From positions 3,602,563 through 3,666,562 of the forward strand of contig NC_071348.1 of assembly GCF_027744825.2 (NCBI RefSeq): DNA of 64,000 bases. The letters are read 5' to 3'. Positions within the stretch are counted from its first letter, which is position 1, and every line of letters begins with the position of its first letter. The notes beneath the pieces are model-generated. The model was not told the origin of the DNA and searched no databases. It saw only the letters and a program-made list of their open reading frames with translations. This document shows positions 60,651 through 64,000 of the stretch, piece by piece. Both the position numbers and the translations under genes were made by a program. Origin of the DNA: Synchiropus splendidus (Eukaryota; Chordata; Actinopteri; Syngnathiformes; Callionymidae).

Positions 60651-62280
60651 TAAACCACAGAAAACAAGTGAGCCCCCCACCTTCAGTTTATTCCCCGAGT
60701 TAAAAGCCCCTCCATCAAACTCTCCGCCGACTGACTCCATCAGGGCTGAGTTAGAAAAGCATATGGCGTCTCTGGATGCTGAACTCAAAATAAAACAGGT
60801 AGAAGTCGACTGAAAAAGTTGAGATGGGGCCCGGTATTGATCATTTTCTAGCATTTCCACTCTTTGAAGTCCACCTAAAATACACTGTTTTGAGGTGCGG
60901 TTTGATCTGAAATGAGTCTATTGTTCGCTGTCGTACAGCAGCAGGCGCCAAAGTGAATCAAAGAGCGCACCATCATTATCATATTTTAACAAAAGCCCGG
61001 GCTATTATTAAGAGATGAAAACAGCCCGTCACGGGCCCGTGGCTGTTTATGAGCTCGCGCCTCCGTCTTTGATGTCCTTCATTAGCCATTCGAGGTTCTA
61101 TTGATTAACCCAAATAACAGGCCTTGTAGACATCTGGTTAATCCTTCTCTTTGCTTGTATATCGCACCTTAATGTAATGTTAACACGCCGCCTCCCCCTG
61201 CCAAAGCGCGCGCAGACACACGCGGCTGCCTGCTGCTAACTGCCTCCAGATTGAAGAAGGTGTTTAGATCTGTGGTGTGTTGTCAGTAGAGAGGTCGCAG
61301 TGGCCGGGGCTCTCCGGAGGATTCACCCCCGAAACGGTAGTCTTGGAACCCCGGGCCGCCCTCCCTCTTTATTGCCTCTCTCTAATGCAAACATAAGGCT
61401 CCCCTGCCAGTAAACACATGTTGATGAGAGAAACAGCTTGCACAGCTGGGAAGCCAAACCAGGTTAGTGTGAGCGAGCACACGGGCAAATGACTGCGCGC
61501 CTTGCCCGTCACACACACACACACCTCACCGCCTGATATCTACCTGAGCGTCATCAAAAGATGTTTATTTGCGTGTGAGAGCTTTGGTGTGGGGGCGGGG
61601 GGCAGTGCGGAACTCTCAATGAGTGAGTGACGGCGGGGGCCTGGGTGCCGCAGTAAAGCAGCAGGGGGGGCTCCAGCAGTTGTGCTGTGATAATAAAATC
61701 AACAAGCATTGTGCTAAGTCTGTCGCCAGGCATGACGCTGTGATTGAAGTGGAGGATCTCCTGTAGCTTCCACAGATGGAGAGCAAAGCCGGAGACGCAC
61801 GCCGCGGCAAAACTTGAGCCGCTGCTCTTAATGATATTGGCTTCCACGGCAGTGAACAGAGGGCACCCACACTCCCCCAGCTCCTCCACGCTTTAATAAT
61901 GCATGAATGAAAGCGGCGATTTCAGCTGTGGGTTTATTAATAATAAATATAGTTTGATATTTACTAAACTGTTGAGAGGGAGAAAGGGGTGACAGTTAAG
62001 ACATGCTTTGCATGGTAATTGTTCAAAGGTAATAAATAAAGCATGAAGTGGAGATTATGGAAATGCAATTCAGGAGGAAGTGAGAATAATTTAACTAAAT
62101 ATTATCCCAGTCCCAAATTGACCCCGGGTCAATTAAAAATAGAGGGCTTGTGCTGCCTCAGAACTGAGCCAGCGAGGATCGGATGTTGAAGGTGTGCGGA
62201 GGAGGCCGGCTCTTGTCCTCTCCCTCAGAGGAGCAGTGGACCTGCGGAGTAAGAAGCTGAATATTTAAAGTTGCGCCGTG
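60640..62280. other. Non-coding flank with possible conserved stretch
   Basis: A short exon-like open stretch at 60651-60799 is discussed in findings. The part 60990-61170 is complex, balanced in base composition and repeat-free by eye. (AC)n run at about 61511-61523. Confidence 0.4.
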
Positions 62281-63340
62281 TCAAATGTATCTCAAATGCC
62301 CGTCGTAATAGCGGCAACCCGAGGATGCCGGCAAACATGCCACTGAGTTAGTGAAGACAATCGTGTTGTTTAAGCTACGAGTACGTTGGTTTGCTTGAGG
62401 GAGCTGGTTTTGAGGCCAACAGCGCGGCAACAAAGTCATCGATGCTAAACACGCCACCTGAAAAGCCGTTTGTTGCGTAACCGTCTTCCCCTTCCTTCTT
62501 GGTCGGCTCCCATTTATGCAGTACTCACTTTGGCCAGTAGTGAGTACTGCAAAATTGTTTTCAAACTCCATCCACACAATATGCCTCTGTTGTTTGAGAG
62601 CAGCTGTACGACGCGCTCTCTTGTCGTGTTCCCATATGCTGATGACACGACTTATTAACTTGTTTCTGTTGTGTACGAACCTATGTTGGGATGTTGAGAA
62701 ACCCAGAGTCAAAAGTTTACGACAAAGACAAACTCCAAAACCGACTGTGGAAGAAGCATTGATCATGCACCTCTTGCACAAAAGAGGAAAACGCAAAAGA
62801 GGCAGTTAAATATATCGCGGCTGTAGGACAGAGACTTTCTGCCATTGTTATGTCTTCTTCGTATCTCCTTAGAACTACGTATCAGGCAGTAACAGCAACA
62901 CTGCCCCCCCCCCCATGGTTTCCGGTGGTACTGCACTGTTTGGTCTGTTTCCGTAGAACGTGTAGAAATATGGAGGAAATGAACACAAAGCACGGACAGA
63001 CAGTGTATCCGCATGTAGCATTGAGCGTAAACTGGCCTATAGTTGTTGTGCTAGTCATTTTAGCAATGTTAGCAATGTTTATGGTTTTTCATTTTTTAGG
63101 TATACTTTTTCAGGATTTATTGAAGCCATTGCCCGACTGTTCTCTGCATATAAACGTGGTTCGTAACCAGTGGATCTTCAGGCGCTACACTGTCAGTCGC
63201 GTCCAACAAAGGCATCTGCTAAACAGCGTGTCATGTAATGTCATGAGCAACAGATGCTGTAACATTAACAGCCGCTTATTATTGTATCAGTGCGCTGTTA
63301 TTGCAGTGCTGTCCTTGAGCCGACAAACGTTACCGTAGCT
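62281..63340. repeat. Probable DNA-transposon debris
   Basis: A 171-codon open frame on the - strand (62796-62281) includes KQQRHIVWMEFENNFAVLTT and NGSRPRRKGKTV without a domain I can name. The + strand has a perfect 12-bp hairpin (arms 62517-62528 and 62540-62551). Word style resembles fish short DNA transposons, but no family is certain. Confidence 0.3.
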
Positions 63341-64000
63341 ACTCACCATTCTGACTGTAAACACCGTTGGGGGGGAAAAAAAGGACCTTTCCTCCCGCAG
63401 TCCAGAGCTGAGACTCTGAATTGTATCTAAGTGGTGTGTGAGCGCGGCATTGTGTGCCGTGCTCGACTCGCTTACCCAACGCTGTAGCCAGAGTCTGGCA
63501 ACCCGAGAAAAGGAGTGACTCCATTCAGGCAAATTCTGAAGATGCACAGCTTCGCTGAGCGCGGGGGAAGGTGGAACCGGGACCATTTTGGCTGCAGCCA
63601 ACTGAGCAACATTCCCGCTCCGACTGGTAAATGGCAGCGGCGTCCAGATTATATTTCACCCCGGCAAGTGTCAGCGCCCGGAACGTTGCAGTAAGTTTTG
63701 TTTACGGCGCTGAACATCTCTTGATTGCATTGTTGCACACGCACACCAATTATGCCGGCAGCCAGATTGATGGGGCGCATCGCTGAGGCGCACGTGTCCA
63801 TTTGCTGGTGTTTGGGCCCCTCCAGGGATCCAGAGTTTACGCCGCTGCAACATTACACCGGCTCTTACTGTAATTGTGATATTGAATGTTGAGCTGATCT
63901 GTGTCAGCCGTAACTCTCCGTCTCTCTATGAGCTCATAACTCACCAGGACGCAGCGCTGTGGTGGCCAGTGGGAGATCTGCGAGAGCCTTTCCGAACCCG

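Noticed and set aside
62850..63338. 162-codon + strand frame with a hydrophobic stretch (VVVLVILAMLAMFMVF)
   Set aside because: The hydrophobic part comes from repeated ttagcaatg words; no splice context or homologue, and it sits in suspected transposon debris.

Overview
This is a vertebrate nuclear genomic window, most likely from a ray-finned fish (teleost). It holds two large intron-rich genes with GT-AG splice sites, long AT-rich introns, microsatellites and remnants of transposon families that are widespread in fish. No bacterial or viral gene organisation, rRNA, full tRNA or CRISPR array was seen.

Left third (about 2.2-25.2 kb, + strand): a matriptase gene (st14). Nineteen coding exons could be chained so that every splice phase agrees from ATG to stop, giving an 840-codon reading frame. 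It encodes a type II membrane serine protease: short cytoplasmic tail, transmembrane helix, SEA, two CUB domains, four LDL-receptor class A repeats and a trypsin domain with an intact His-Asp-Ser triad. Exon 1 codes for only nine residues and lies 5.5 kb upstream of exon 2.

Centre and right (about 25.6-57.3 kb, - strand): a kin-of-IRRE/nephrin-like adhesion gene (kirrel family, called kirrel3-like here). Fifteen coding exons chain in phase to a 755-residue protein: signal peptide, five Ig domains, transmembrane helix and a cytoplasmic tail ending in the PDZ ligand THV. Intron 1 is 19.2 kb, about 30 percent of the window. In human, ST14 and KIRREL3 are both on 11q24, so this tight tail-to-tail pairing fits the ancestral linkage. 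The stop codons are 2.6 kb apart and the 3' UTRs probably almost meet.

Flanks and introns: 1-2.2 kb and 57.4-64 kb hold no gene I can support. Repeats include three decayed LINE reverse-transcriptase fragments, a MITE-like element in the last st14 intron, a hairpin-forming interspersed repeat, a dispersed repeat pair in kirrel intron 1 and probable DNA-transposon debris at 62-63 kb. I found no clear undescribed system. The points most worth a second look are a missing serine at the SEA self-cleavage site of matriptase, and one short, frame-preserving, stop-free intron in each gene that could be retained to insert peptide in a functionally sensitive place.
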